Position numbers and translations under genes: made by a program. DNA of 64,000 bases from Laccaria trichodermophora (lineage: Eukaryota > Basidiomycota > Agaricomycetes > Agaricales > Hydnangiaceae): assembly GCA_018417955.1 (NCBI GenBank), contig JACTVC010000020.1, positions 310,001-374,000 of the forward strand, written 5' to 3'. The notes beneath the pieces were generated by a model, which saw only the letters and a program-made list of their open reading frames with translations, searched no databases and was not told the origin of the DNA. Numbering within the stretch: the first letter of the stretch is position 1; the number at the start of each line of letters is the position of its first letter. Positions 20,317 to 30,844 of this stretch are shown piece after piece.

Positions 20317-21521
20317 AATTCAACGCCAGATCCAGCGTATTCGACTCTAAACCCCGCACTGTCACTATCTCAGAAGGCTCGCATTGCACAACGAAAGACG
20401 AGACGTTCGGGCCTCAGCAGTCGTTGACTTTGAATGCGCCTTGTCCGTCTTCGGTTCAGGAGAACCCCTCCATCTAGCGCAGCTGCCTCCTGGTAGCGAT
20501 GACACCGGTTGCGGGTACATGATTGAATGGAGAACCTATGTAAGCAGATTCGACTTTTTCAACCTGTTGAAGCTAACAAGCTCTGTTCATAGTTGCATCA
20601 TCCAACGAGCGAAAGCAGTGGGTTCTGGAGCTTCATCGCTATCGCAGCAGTCATGTTTGTATCTCTGCCCGCCCTGTCAAGACCAAGTGATTTATAAACG
20701 GCGCAGTTTCTCGTCCTCCTGATGCGACCTATACTGTCCTCGGCACCCTTTACATCAAAGCATGGAACTGGATCTGCGACATCACCCGAGTCTCTGAGCT
20801 CATCAGTAGTGATGGTCGCAGTCGCCCTGGCCCCACTTCCGCTTCAACATCATCGTGGCTCCCATTCTCCGCCAACAGCAATGCAACACCCAACCCCGCT
20901 AACCACGTACAAGGGTCAAACATTGACCCAGAGGACGTTGTTGACCGCATCCAAGTTGCCTCCCCCTAAATCACCTCGCCATCAAAGACAGCAACAACCA
21001 TTCCCATCGTTTGCATCGTCATCGTCAACGAAGCCGGGAGCTGCTGCGAGGCCAGGCCTGGCGCCGGCACCGGGGGAGGAGCCTCCGTTCATGCTCTGGC
21101 CTCCTAACGCCATTACATGCAAAGGCCCGTCATGGACTGCTACTTTTGGTCCATGCAATGCGAATGTACCCTCCCGTCCAAGACCCTCCAATAGAACCAC
21201 AAACATCGATCATTCTTCCATTTCTTGCGCAAGAAAGCATTCTATTCTTTCTGTACCTGCCCACTAAACGGTATTGCGTCAGGCGCTGCCATATGGGAAC
21301 GTGGCTTCTACAATGTTTACTACGACGTTTCTACAATGGCCTTCAATTTTGCCTTTGCTAAATTCAACTTGCATATCGTTGGCACGGCGCTGGACCCCAG
21401 GGCATACATTCCGCAGGCCGCTCCTGCCGCGGTTTGTTATTCGAGTTCAACGTTGCAATCCCTATGGCCGCTCCGAGTCCTGCCAAATTTGGAGATCCCA
21501 GCCGAGATAAGTTCTGCTTAA
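20317..21521 (+). pseudogene. Hypothetical membrane-anchored gene or its remains
   Basis: Seen: exon-like pieces read in turn: ENSTPDPAYSTLNPALSL (20317), GCGYMIEWRTY ending at a donor near 20540, then after a 50-nt intron SSGFWSFIAIAAVMFVSLPA (a likely membrane segment), PPDATYTVLGTLYIKAWNWI, then GAAIWERGFYNVYYDVSTMA to 21521. Several in-frame stops interrupt the chain between pieces, so the gene is probably broken. Nothing is recognised. It lies immediately upstream of the Plavaka transposase and might be an element cargo or insertion-site relic. Confidence 0.28.
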
Positions 21522-21913
21522 GATCAGCGCAGGGTAGGAGCGTGCTCGTCTCGTTATACCACTGCGGGATATGCGAAGGGCTTCCCTACAGGGTTGTTAA
21601 ATTTTTTGGGCCTGTACCGTGACCAAGTTTTACCTGCCATCTGCAAACCTGCGCGCTTATTCCGTTAGACTGCCATCAAATCACAGATGCCATTCCGGAT
21701 CAGCAGAAGTTTCCAACATCAACATCAGCCGCCCAAAAACGGGCTGTGTCACCGTGACTATGGGTATGAAACGTGATCACATTATGATGATAATTTCAAT
21801 TGGTTGCGGAGTCCGGGTACCCAGCCAGTGCCAGCTGGTGAAGAACAGGCTTTCAAAAGACGCAGCCACGTCGCTGCTTCCATTGCTTCCCCAACTTCAT
21901 CTACCAGCTCACA

Positions 21914-24900
21914 ATGGATGCAGAAGATCCACTATATCCCGATACAACGGCCTTCAGCCAAACTTGTGGGGGTTGCGGCCGATCTTTTGCGCAACTCAAC
22001 GCCTTCACCAACCATTCATCTAGCTGTGGGAGAAAGAAGAGGCTATTTTCTTCTACCCTCGCATCAGCACAGGAAGCATACAGAAAACAAAAGCAGCGCC
22101 GCCTTGAAGAACGCCAGAAGCTGCCATTCGCACCTGATGTTCAAGACAAACAGCCGCAGGTAATTGCTTCGTCACAAAATTCGCTCTTGGTTGATGTCTA
22201 ACGGTACCTACCTCTACCCTTCGTTTATAGGACCTGAATACGCCGCCTGTCAGCATTCCAGCAATACTTACGAACCAGGATTCGATGGACGTCGAGCCTA
22301 TCCCTGATGATTCTCGCTCTCTTGCCGAACGCAGAGTTCGTCGCAATATTTGTTTACCTGTGCGCTTTCGCGATGAGCAACCTCAAGCGCAAGCTGCGCT
22401 TCCACCTCCAGAAATGGTACTTCCAGAAGTTGTTCATTCTGAGCCTGCGGAACCTATAAGTAGTACCACAATGAAAATCCGAAAACTCCTTACATCTCCC
22501 CGCAATGTATTTGGACTGTTCCGGCAGTACAGGGCAGAAGGATTCCCCACACACGACCCCGAGGTGGAGCAGCAGCACGTCGCTCTCTCGGAAGTTGCAT
22601 CCGATCATAAAGAAATACCAGTGGGAGGTGCTATCTTTGGCCCCTATCCAAACAAATCCGCATTTCTTCTTGGCGAATGGTACTGGAACGACGGGATGCA
22701 GAAAACAAAGGCAGGTTTTAAACGGTTAATCGATATCATTTGCAGGCGGGATTTTAGGCCAGAAGATATCCAAGGTGTTCCATGGGATGCTTTGAACGAG
22801 CAGCTAGGGGGATCAGAGGCAGCTGGCGATGTGGAGGACACGTGGTACGATGAACCTGATGCTGGCTGGACCGCAACACCGATCTCTTTACCCATCCCAA
22901 TCCACCGCCTAACAAAGAGCCCAGGGGTTCAAGAATATCATTTCCCCCCATTCCATCATCGCAGCATCATATCGATTCTTAAGGAGAAGATGAACAACAC
23001 TAATGAGTTCCAACATTTCCATCTTGAACCCTATGAATTGCGGTGGCAAAAGGGGGACGCTGCTTCGGTTAGGGTTCAAGGAGAACTTTATACTTCTCCA
23101 GCATTCCTGGAGGCACACGAAGAAATGCAGGCTTTACCCAGAGCACCCGGATGCACCCTCCAGCGGGTTGTTGTCGGTCTCATGTATTCGTCGGACACCA
23201 CCCACCTCACGTCATTCGGCTCTGCATATCTCTGGGCGCTTTATGTATATTTCGGGAACGAATCGAAGTATAGAAGATGCAAACCCAGCTGTAATCTCTG
23301 CCACCATGTTGCTTATTTCCAGAAGGTAAGGCACATTTGTTTTGGTGGTAAGGCCATGGCAATTGACTGGGCTGAAGTTGCCACCCGAATTCAAAGATTT
23401 CGCTGGGCAACATTTTGGTATGAAAGGAGCAAGCAAGCCATTCATGGCGCATTGCCAGCGCGAGTTTCTGCATGCACAGTGGAAAATCTTGCTAGATGAC
23501 GAGTTCATGGATGCATATGAGAATGGTATTGTCATCATGTGCTGCGATGGGATTGCCCGACGTTTCTACCTTAGGATATTCTCCTATGCTGCCGATTACC
23601 CCGAGAAGTGTGTACATTGCTGCTTTTGGTGACTGTTGCGAGGCTGATCATATAGGGTTCTACTAACGACCATTCGTAACATGGGTGGTCGCCCATGTCC
23701 TCGCTGCCTTATTCCTAAGGGTCTTATTCATCAAGTAGGTACTGAATGCGACAAAGTGCAGCGAAAACTTTCTGTGCGCACCAACGACAAGGTATACCAA
23801 GAAAAAATACGCGAAGCCCAAGCGCTGATCTACGAAAACAATTGGGCGGTTGAGAGTGCTCCAGTGCAGCGCATTCTCAAGCCGCATTCGCTAGTACCAA
23901 CTCTAGTAAGTCTGTGGCACAGCGAACCAACTTTGTATCTGAGCTAAGGCTTGCCACAGAATGCATTTTCACGCTTCTCGCACTTGCTCTTCAATTTCTT
24001 TGAAATATTTCACATCGATTTTATGCATGAGGTCGAGTTAGGAGTTTGGCGGGCCCTTTTTCTCCATCTTCTTCGGATCTTGGATACTATTGCTGGAGCA
24101 ACTGATATCCTCGATTTCCGGTCAGTACACTCCTCCATTTCAAAATAGGCCATCTGAAGAGATGTGATAGCTTCCGCGCGACGCCAACATTTGGCCGCGA
24201 TTCTATTCGTCGTTTTTCAAGCAATATTTCTGAATTGAAGAAGCTTGGTGCAAGGGACTACGAAAACCTCCTACAAGTAAGCCACCGGATGAAACGGAAA
24301 CATTTCGAAATATTCACATAGTGTTTGTAGTGCTCCATCCCAGTTTTTGATGGTCTTCTTCCAGAGCCACACAATTCCCTCCTTTTGGACCTTCTGTTCA
24401 TTTTCGCACATTGGCATGGCCTTGCTAAACTCCGCCAGCACACAGACCTTACCTTGGGAATTTTAGAATCCACCACTTCTGCGCTCGGGCAAGCTCTCCG
24501 CGATTTCCAAGAAAAGCTGTGTCCGGCCTTTGATACCAAAGAACTAAAGCGGGAAGCTGCAGCAAGGCAGCGTCAACAAGCCAAGAAGGCTTCAGCGCCT
24601 GTGAACAAATCTGCACTGGCTGGAGCGGCAACCAGTAATGACACCGATATAAACACTGCGACCGTAGAACCACATACAACGCAGGGTGCCCTCTCTTTGA
24701 CTGATAGCGCGGATGGCAGCACGACCAGTCGAAAAGCAACACAGGCAAAACTACCGCCCGGGAGGCGCAAGAAAACCCTCAATCTGAACACATACAAAGC
24801 GCATGCGCTCGGGGATTATGTTGAAACGATTCGGAGATACGGAACGACAGATTCTTATTCGACTGAGCCAGTAAGTTGACCATTGTCATTTTGGACCATG

Positions 24901-26320
24901 TCTTGCTAAGGCCTGGCATGGTGCAGTCGGAGCTTGAGCATCGAAACCCAAAATCTCGGTACAAGCGCACGAGTCGCAAGAAATTCATCAAGCAACTGAC
25001 TGAGATTGAGCGGAGGCAAGCTCGACTCCGCCGCATTCGGCAGAAATTAAACGCCAGGGAGGTGAACGGCCCAAGAAGTGATGCAGCTGACAGTCGCCCT
25101 GGGTCTTCGAGCTGTCGATACCACATCGGAAGGACCCAAAACAATCCAGTGAATATTGGCTTATTCCTCTCAGAAAATCGCTTTGACCCTGCTGTTCAGG
25201 TAACCCTGACTCTAAATTTGTATGCTTCTTACTGATCACACAACCTGCGCAGGGTTTCATGACAAAATTGAACACCCACCTCCTACCTAGAGTCCAAGAA
25301 AGATTAGAAGAGTTGCGGAATCTTCAAGGCGAAACAAGTGCCTTAAAGCCCCCAAACGTTGGCCTCTATGAGCATACAAAGCAGCTGGCTTTGAACTCCA
25401 TCATTATCAAAGATAACCGCATGTACCTTCACAAACTTGCCCGGTTTTATAACACCACCTACGATGTGCGACGATCCGAAGATGTCATCAACCCAGGGAC
25501 ATCCCACCGTGACGTCATGTTACTTTCTGATCCGCTAGCCGGGAATGATTTCCCGACACATCCATTTCTATATGCACGAGTATTGGGAATATACCATGTC
25601 AATGTCGTCTATTCTGGACCTGGTATGCTCAATTATGAAGCGATGAGGTTTGATTTCCTTTGGGTTCGATGGTTCCAGGTTTGCACCAACGCGGCAACTG
25701 CTGGATGGGAAGCCTCTCGCCTGGATCGGGTGTCATTTCCTCCGGTGGCCGAAATAGATGCATTTGGCTTTATAAACCCTGAGCACGTTCTTCGAAGCTG
25801 CTATCTGAGCCCAGTGTTCTCTGAGGGCAAACGTCATCCGGATGGACGTGGCCTTTCCAAGATAGCAAAAGATGGTCAGGAATGGAAAGATTACTATGTC
25901 AATAGGTCAGCGAACAACACCTACTTTCTAGATATGGCATCATCTAATCGTTCTGGCAGGTTCGCCGACCGCGACATGATCATGCGATATCACTGGGGCA
26001 TTGGAATTGGGCATATGTATGCGCATGGCCATATATCTGCAGCTCAGACCCCCCCCGAACCGATCACAAATTCAGCACAAGTGGCTCCAAATCAAAACAA
26101 TGGAGAAAACTGGAATGAAATGGGTGGTTGCGGAGGATATGAAGGTAGTCACGATGGTTCAGATTTGGATGAATCAGAACTCGGCATGGATGATCGCGAC
26201 GATCCTAACTTGGATACTAGTTCAGAATCTGGCTCCGACAAGGACGGAGCCCCTTATGGCGACCAGTCTCAGGACGATGACGAAGAGTTTCTAGAATTAA
26301 ATGACATGTACTATTCCTGA
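21914..26320 (+). mobile_element. Plavaka-type (CACTA-related) DNA transposase, nine exons, intact
   Basis: Seen: exons 21914-22159, 22231-23325, 23378-23607, 23656-23905, 23960-24120, 24171-24276, 24331-24870, 24927-25199 and 25253-26320 splice in frame to 1,322 codons plus stop, with GT..AG introns of 48-71 nt. The N-terminus has a zinc-finger-like CGGCGRSFAQLNAFTNHSSSC. Downstream are SDTTHLTSFGSAYLWALYVY, CHHVAYFQ, IMCCDGIARRFYLRIFSYAA, CPRCLIPKG, DFMHEVELGVWRALFLHLL, FRATPTFGRDSIRRFS, LLFIFAHWHGLAKLRQHTDL, DLKRE/ARQR-type and near the end RFADRDMIMRY and GIGIGHMY. Known: these are hallmark segments of the Plavaka/KDZ-related CMC transposases of mushrooms. The C-terminus is acidic. Inferred: an element capable of encoding transposase, though its ends were not found. 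Confidence 0.9.
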
Positions 26321-26603
26321 TGGCAAGTTAACACAGTTTATAACTTCTCCCAATCCTCCCTGCCGGGATCTTAAAAAGAGTCTATGTACTATTCGTTCAG
26401 AGTCAAAAAATTGAACTTTGAGATTTGAAATAACAGTGTTCGCCTGCCATGGCTCCCTCAGAGAGAGTCCGAGTCGATGCAACATTGAGTACCGCTGCCC
26501 CTGTGATCATATTGTTAAAAAAGTTATAGAAAGCCTCATGACGGTGACGGTGACCAGGTGATGTTGATTAGCAACTGTCCATGCCAATCAACAACTTGTT
26601 GAT

Positions 26604-26896
26604 GACAAATTACTGTTGAACACAAGTACTTCATTTGATGGGTATGATGCCCAACTATGGCAACAGTATGGCAAGACAAAACCATAAAGTACAAGAGGGG
26701 AGGATGGTGAAATTTAGCTAAAATAGATTTCTACCCTTGCAGCAGCTTGTAACGGATTTACCAACAAATTACCATTGAACACAAGTAATGCATTTGATGG
26801 GTATGACACCCAACTATTACACAAGATGGCAACAGTATGGCAAGATAAAGCCAAAAAGTGCAAGAGTGGGGGGCTGGTGAAATCAAGCTAAAATAG
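26604..26896 (+). repeat. Two-copy ~125-bp direct repeat downstream of the transposase
   Basis: Copy A (26604-26726) and copy B (26764-26896), period 160, share ACAAATTAC, GAACACAAGTA, CATTTGATGGGTATGA, ACCCAACTAT/GCCCAACTAT, ATGGCAACAGTATGGCAAGA and AGCTAAAATAG in order. These may be subterminal repeats of the Plavaka element. No inverted copy was found upstream. Confidence 0.75.
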
Positions 26897-27547
26897 TTTT
26901 TGGTAGGTTGCCTGCCCAAGGTAATGTGTTACCAGAGTTTCAGCTTTCGCCATTCCAGTATATACACGGCGAAGTCAGTCGATTGATTACAAACTCCGCC
27001 TGGAAAAACCTAAGAGCCCCCAAACCCCCGATGTCCGTAGTAGGCGGAAACCAAAAACATGATCTTCGCACGTTTGCGGTCCTGGCCTTGGAAGTGTTCA
27101 GGACTTTTTCAGTCCTTTTGTAGGTGCAGTGAAATTTCTTGAACAACTTTTGCCACCGTCTCCAGAGGTCTAAGGCGTGTCCCAGTAGTACTTCTAAATA
27201 TCAGTGCGCCCCCAACTGCTCTTACAAAATGGATAACTCAATGACGACGCGTTCTCAAAATCGAATTCATTCACCTGGCTCGTACCTTGCTCGTACCTCT
27301 GGACCTGCCTTTCTCCAAATTCTGCTTTGCTGTGGAAATTCTCGTATGCAAGACCGCGCCGACTCGGATATCCTGTTCATCTGCATCGACGAACTAATTC
27401 AATGCCCAACGACGAATTACTAGTAACTACTCTGCTTCGGTTCTTCCCCGCCAATTCCTCACGACGTCGCGCATCACCCGATGATATCTGGATGACCAAG
27501 TTTCCATAGAAGTCTAAGAAGAACTTGTCTGAAGACCTCTTGAAATA

Positions 27548-28071
27548 CTATCAGTGGTGGGAACTTTGCAAATTTGAATGAATTAGGCGCAGGAAAGGGA
27601 CTCCGGGCCTATTTTATTGAAGCTTGGGATGGCGATGTATTTCAAAGTACCTATGAATCTAACTGACATAAAATCTGAATCAATAGAGGTGGGGGAGAAG
27701 AGCTACGAGGAAAAATACACAGAATGCTTGAATCTGCATACATGGGCATCGACTTTGCAAGATCAGTCACATCAAAGTAACGCGGTGGTGAGGGCAAATG
27801 TTTCCCAGTTTGCCCCTCAGCGGGGCTTACCGCCGTCACACATAGGGTCTGTGACACAAACCCAGGTGTATACAAATGTCCAAGCCTGTATCGCCTTCTG
27901 CAGTTCATTTTCTACTGTCGAGATAGCTAGGATACATAGATTACATGTATGAGTACCTAGCAATGTAGTTTCATAAAAATCGGTCCATTGTGGAAGCAAC
28001 GCGGGGCAGAATATTGACAATTGGATGGATTTGCAAAGTTAATACCCTTGCAAAGTTCCCACCAGTGATAG
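27548..28071. mobile_element. MITE-like element, 524 bp, 24-bp terminal inverted repeats, TA duplication
   Basis: Left end CTATCAGTGGTGGGAACTTT (27548 on, to 27571) and right end (28048-28071) are reverse complements over 24 bp with one mismatch (CAG versus CAC in the left arm sense). The flanks are TA at 27546-27547 and TA at 28072-28073. The size, inverted ends and TA duplication fit a Tc1/mariner-like non-autonomous element. No transposase is encoded inside. A second TTGCAAAGTT copy just inside the right end extends the dyad. Confidence 0.8.
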
Positions 28072-28073
28072 TA

Positions 28074-28818
28074 CTCCTGGATTCCATGGGTTTATTATTT
28101 GGCAGTGCTCTTGATCGCCGGAAGAATCATATATGACATAAGTATTCTCCACTTTCGCCCCATCTAACTCAAATGCAAGCATCTCCTATGAAACCTATCC
28201 CCTGGGGGAGCTGGCCATCGCCGACTTGTCAATGACAATGTCATGGTCGCTTGCGAAGGTTTCATTCCACGTGATAACAGCTGAACCTCAACTCCAGTTT
28301 TTTTTTTTAACCGAGCCTTTCCAATAAAAATGCCGACTGCTTCTTGAAGACACCGAAGCTTGACCGATGCCTAGCGATGCAGATTCTGGCAATCAACACT
28401 GCGTCGCAACAGGGGCGTGGAGCGTCTCTCAAATCACGAGTAGCGACAGCCAAAATTTCAGAAAGGCGACCGGTGACGAGCGTGAGCCAGCATGACGCCC
28501 AAAATGACGCCTTTGAAATTTTGAAGATTGAGTCCTTGAGATTTCGTCGCGCCAAGCACACTGCACAGTAGTGTGAATCAGTCAGGTGATCGCGTATGTA
28601 TATTATTGGCCCAAACCGTTCAAGAAACTACAAAATGAGCAAAGCACTATCGCAATGGTTATTCAAAGGAGTTCGCTTGAGCAACGGGTACACAACTTTT
28701 CCGCTTCGGCATTTCTACTAATCATTTGCTAATTGGATCATTTTATAATATTGGTCAGAACTTAACACGCGGAAATCCATAGGAGCAGAAGAAGATAAAA
28801 CCACCATTTGACCACCAT
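28074..28818. other. Spacer at the accessory/conserved boundary
   Basis: No gene is supported. A poly-T run lies at about 28300. Short frames at 28307-28571 on both strands overlap and have no recognisable domain. Confidence 0.35.
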
Positions 28819-30288
28819 CTACATATGCTCACTGGCAGTTTCGAAGTCCATTGTTACCCGCTCAGAAACGCGCAAGGAACGGAGGAGCAAATCACATCGC
28901 GCTAACAGCGCCTCACTTTCTTCCTCGTGAGATTCCCATTCAGCGACCTCGGTCAACCCAACATGTTCATCACCCCATCGTTCAGTCTGCGATCCAAATC
29001 GAATAGGATGCGTTCCAAGAACATCAGAATTTGTTTCATTGGCCGGTGCAGGTGATCTGGATCCCATGAGGGGTGTGATGAAGCAAAGGGGAGCCAATAC
29101 AAGATGAACGGTGGCGATAGCAGACTTGAATGGTTCGATATTATGGTTAACAGAGCCAAACAAACGGGCCTATCATTCATGCATTCAGGGAGTAGAATAT
29201 GACGAAGCAAGTTATATGACATACCAAGTAGAAAAGGATAACTTTTATGAAGTCTAGGATCATTCCTACAGGCACAACCTGCGTGTTACAAAGTCCAGGT
29301 TGTGAGATGAAATGCCGTATACGTTTGGAATCTGGAGCAACCTCCTGGATGGACTGTTGTTCCAGAGCAGTAGCTATGAGATCAATTTGATATTTAGAAC
29401 CCTCGTAAGAGTGGTCCGTATTCTTGAGCTGCCAATCTTCTGGATCGTAGAAGCAGGGCAGGGCTTCGAGGGACGAAGACCAGATTACTCTGGCCTCTGT
29501 AGGGGACGCCGTCAGCAAAGGCTGCAGTTCACGGAACTGCAATGTGGTGTCAGAAGTTAGATAGACCAATGAAAAAGCCTAATTTACCAAAGCATAATGC
29601 GAAAACGTGTTGCATTGCCAAACCCAACCCAGGCCGTCGATACTCAGCTCTCCCTTATGTTGTAGGTTGAACCTCGGGTGTGTCACTGCACCGACAGGAT
29701 CCGTAAAAAATTGTTGAAAAACAGTTGGCCAATGGAGACACTTGAAGCTATTGACGCCAGCATTGCAAATTAGGTGGGAAATGTAGGGGTATCTATTTTA
29801 AAAGTGAGGGTCCTGCCACGAAGCCGCCGACAACACGGACTTACCTTTGCGATAATTCTTCTGCAAAGCGAAATACACTCGCAATCGAAGCAAGGTCGAG
29901 ATAATGAAATTGGATGTCAACATTCTCCCGGAATTTGTGGGCGTGTCCATCATAATTAGGGCTTTTTCGCAAGAGTTCAACATGTGCATTGAAGAGACGA
30001 AGAAGCTTCGCCCGAGCCTCTGCCGCACGCTTTTCACTTCTACATGCCATTATTAGAGTGAGACCATTATAAGTGGTGGGTATCTCCGTCGTTTGGGTAT
30101 CTGGGGCAAAAGCCTGAGGGAGAGCATCGGTTGGGTAGGCCTGGCTCAATTGGAAAAGAAGACGTTGGCAGATGCCAAACCCTACACCTCTAAAGTCTTC
30201 TTTCAGCACCATTCTCCCAACGCTGGAAATATATCGCTCACGCATTAGCGCCTGTTACGACGATGATTGGTTTTGAGGAAATGACCAT
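28819..30288 (-). CDS. erg27: 3-ketosteroid reductase (sterol biosynthesis), ERG27
   Basis: Seen: exons 30288-30242, 30189-29845, 29792-29588, 29536-29225 and 29169-28819 join in frame to 419 codons plus stop. The N-terminus PIIVVTGANAGVGFGICQRL is a Rossmann TGxxxGxG-type NAD(P) site, followed by GLTLIMACRSEKRA, YISHLICNAGVN and the catalytic region SSLEALP...YEGSKYQIDL (Ser and Tyr-x-x-x-Lys spacing). Known: this is the NADPH-dependent C-3 ketoreductase of ergosterol synthesis (C-4 demethylation), acting at the ER or lipid droplets with ERG25 and ERG26. A hydrophobic stretch near VPVGMILDFIKVILFYL may anchor it. Fungal ERG27 proteins are about 350-450 aa, so length agrees. The start ATG is the first of an exon reading directly into the Rossmann motif. 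Confidence 0.92.
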
Positions 30289-30844
30289 GGTGTGTTCAAA
30301 CCGAAAATAGACAGGACCGTAAATTAGAGTCGTGTGAACATTTGGTGAACATTGTTGACGTAAATACACGAAACTCTATCTACTTCTGCGGGTTGATACA
30401 AAGACCTGTAACAGTTCAGTACATATGTTGGATAACCTAGACAACCTTGGCTGTCGAAAAAATAATGACACCATCCCGGAAAAAAAATATGAACCGAGAA
30501 AAAGAGATATAGTGCGGACCATGATGATGAACATTGTGGGGAACTTCCAACCCGGCAGCCTTCAGGAGGAGGAGGGAAGCATGAAGCTGATCAACCCTCC
30601 CAGAATCCCTAAGGCTGCCCAATAACGTCATGGCAGGTGCACTTTATTGACAGATGTGTCTCTGTCTGGTGGACGGGGGTGTAAGGCGCCAGCATGGCCA
30701 TTCTCCCGAATCTCCTCGCCGTCATTAGATAATGTCTCAGGTGAGGTAGCTGTAGGCGTTAATGAATCTGAGCTTGAACCACGAGTAGCATCAGTCTTCA
30801 CAGAACTTTGTGTTGGTGTATCTAATTCAGTAATAAACAAACAT

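Noticed and set aside
63..26320. KDZ transposase in addition to the Plavaka one
   Set aside because: No second transposase core was found. The oxygenase gene is only known to be associated with such elements in other mushrooms.
28307..28571. Overlapping plus and minus frames near 28.4 kb
   Set aside because: No recognised domain, no introns, and both strands are equally open, which suggests noncoding spacer.
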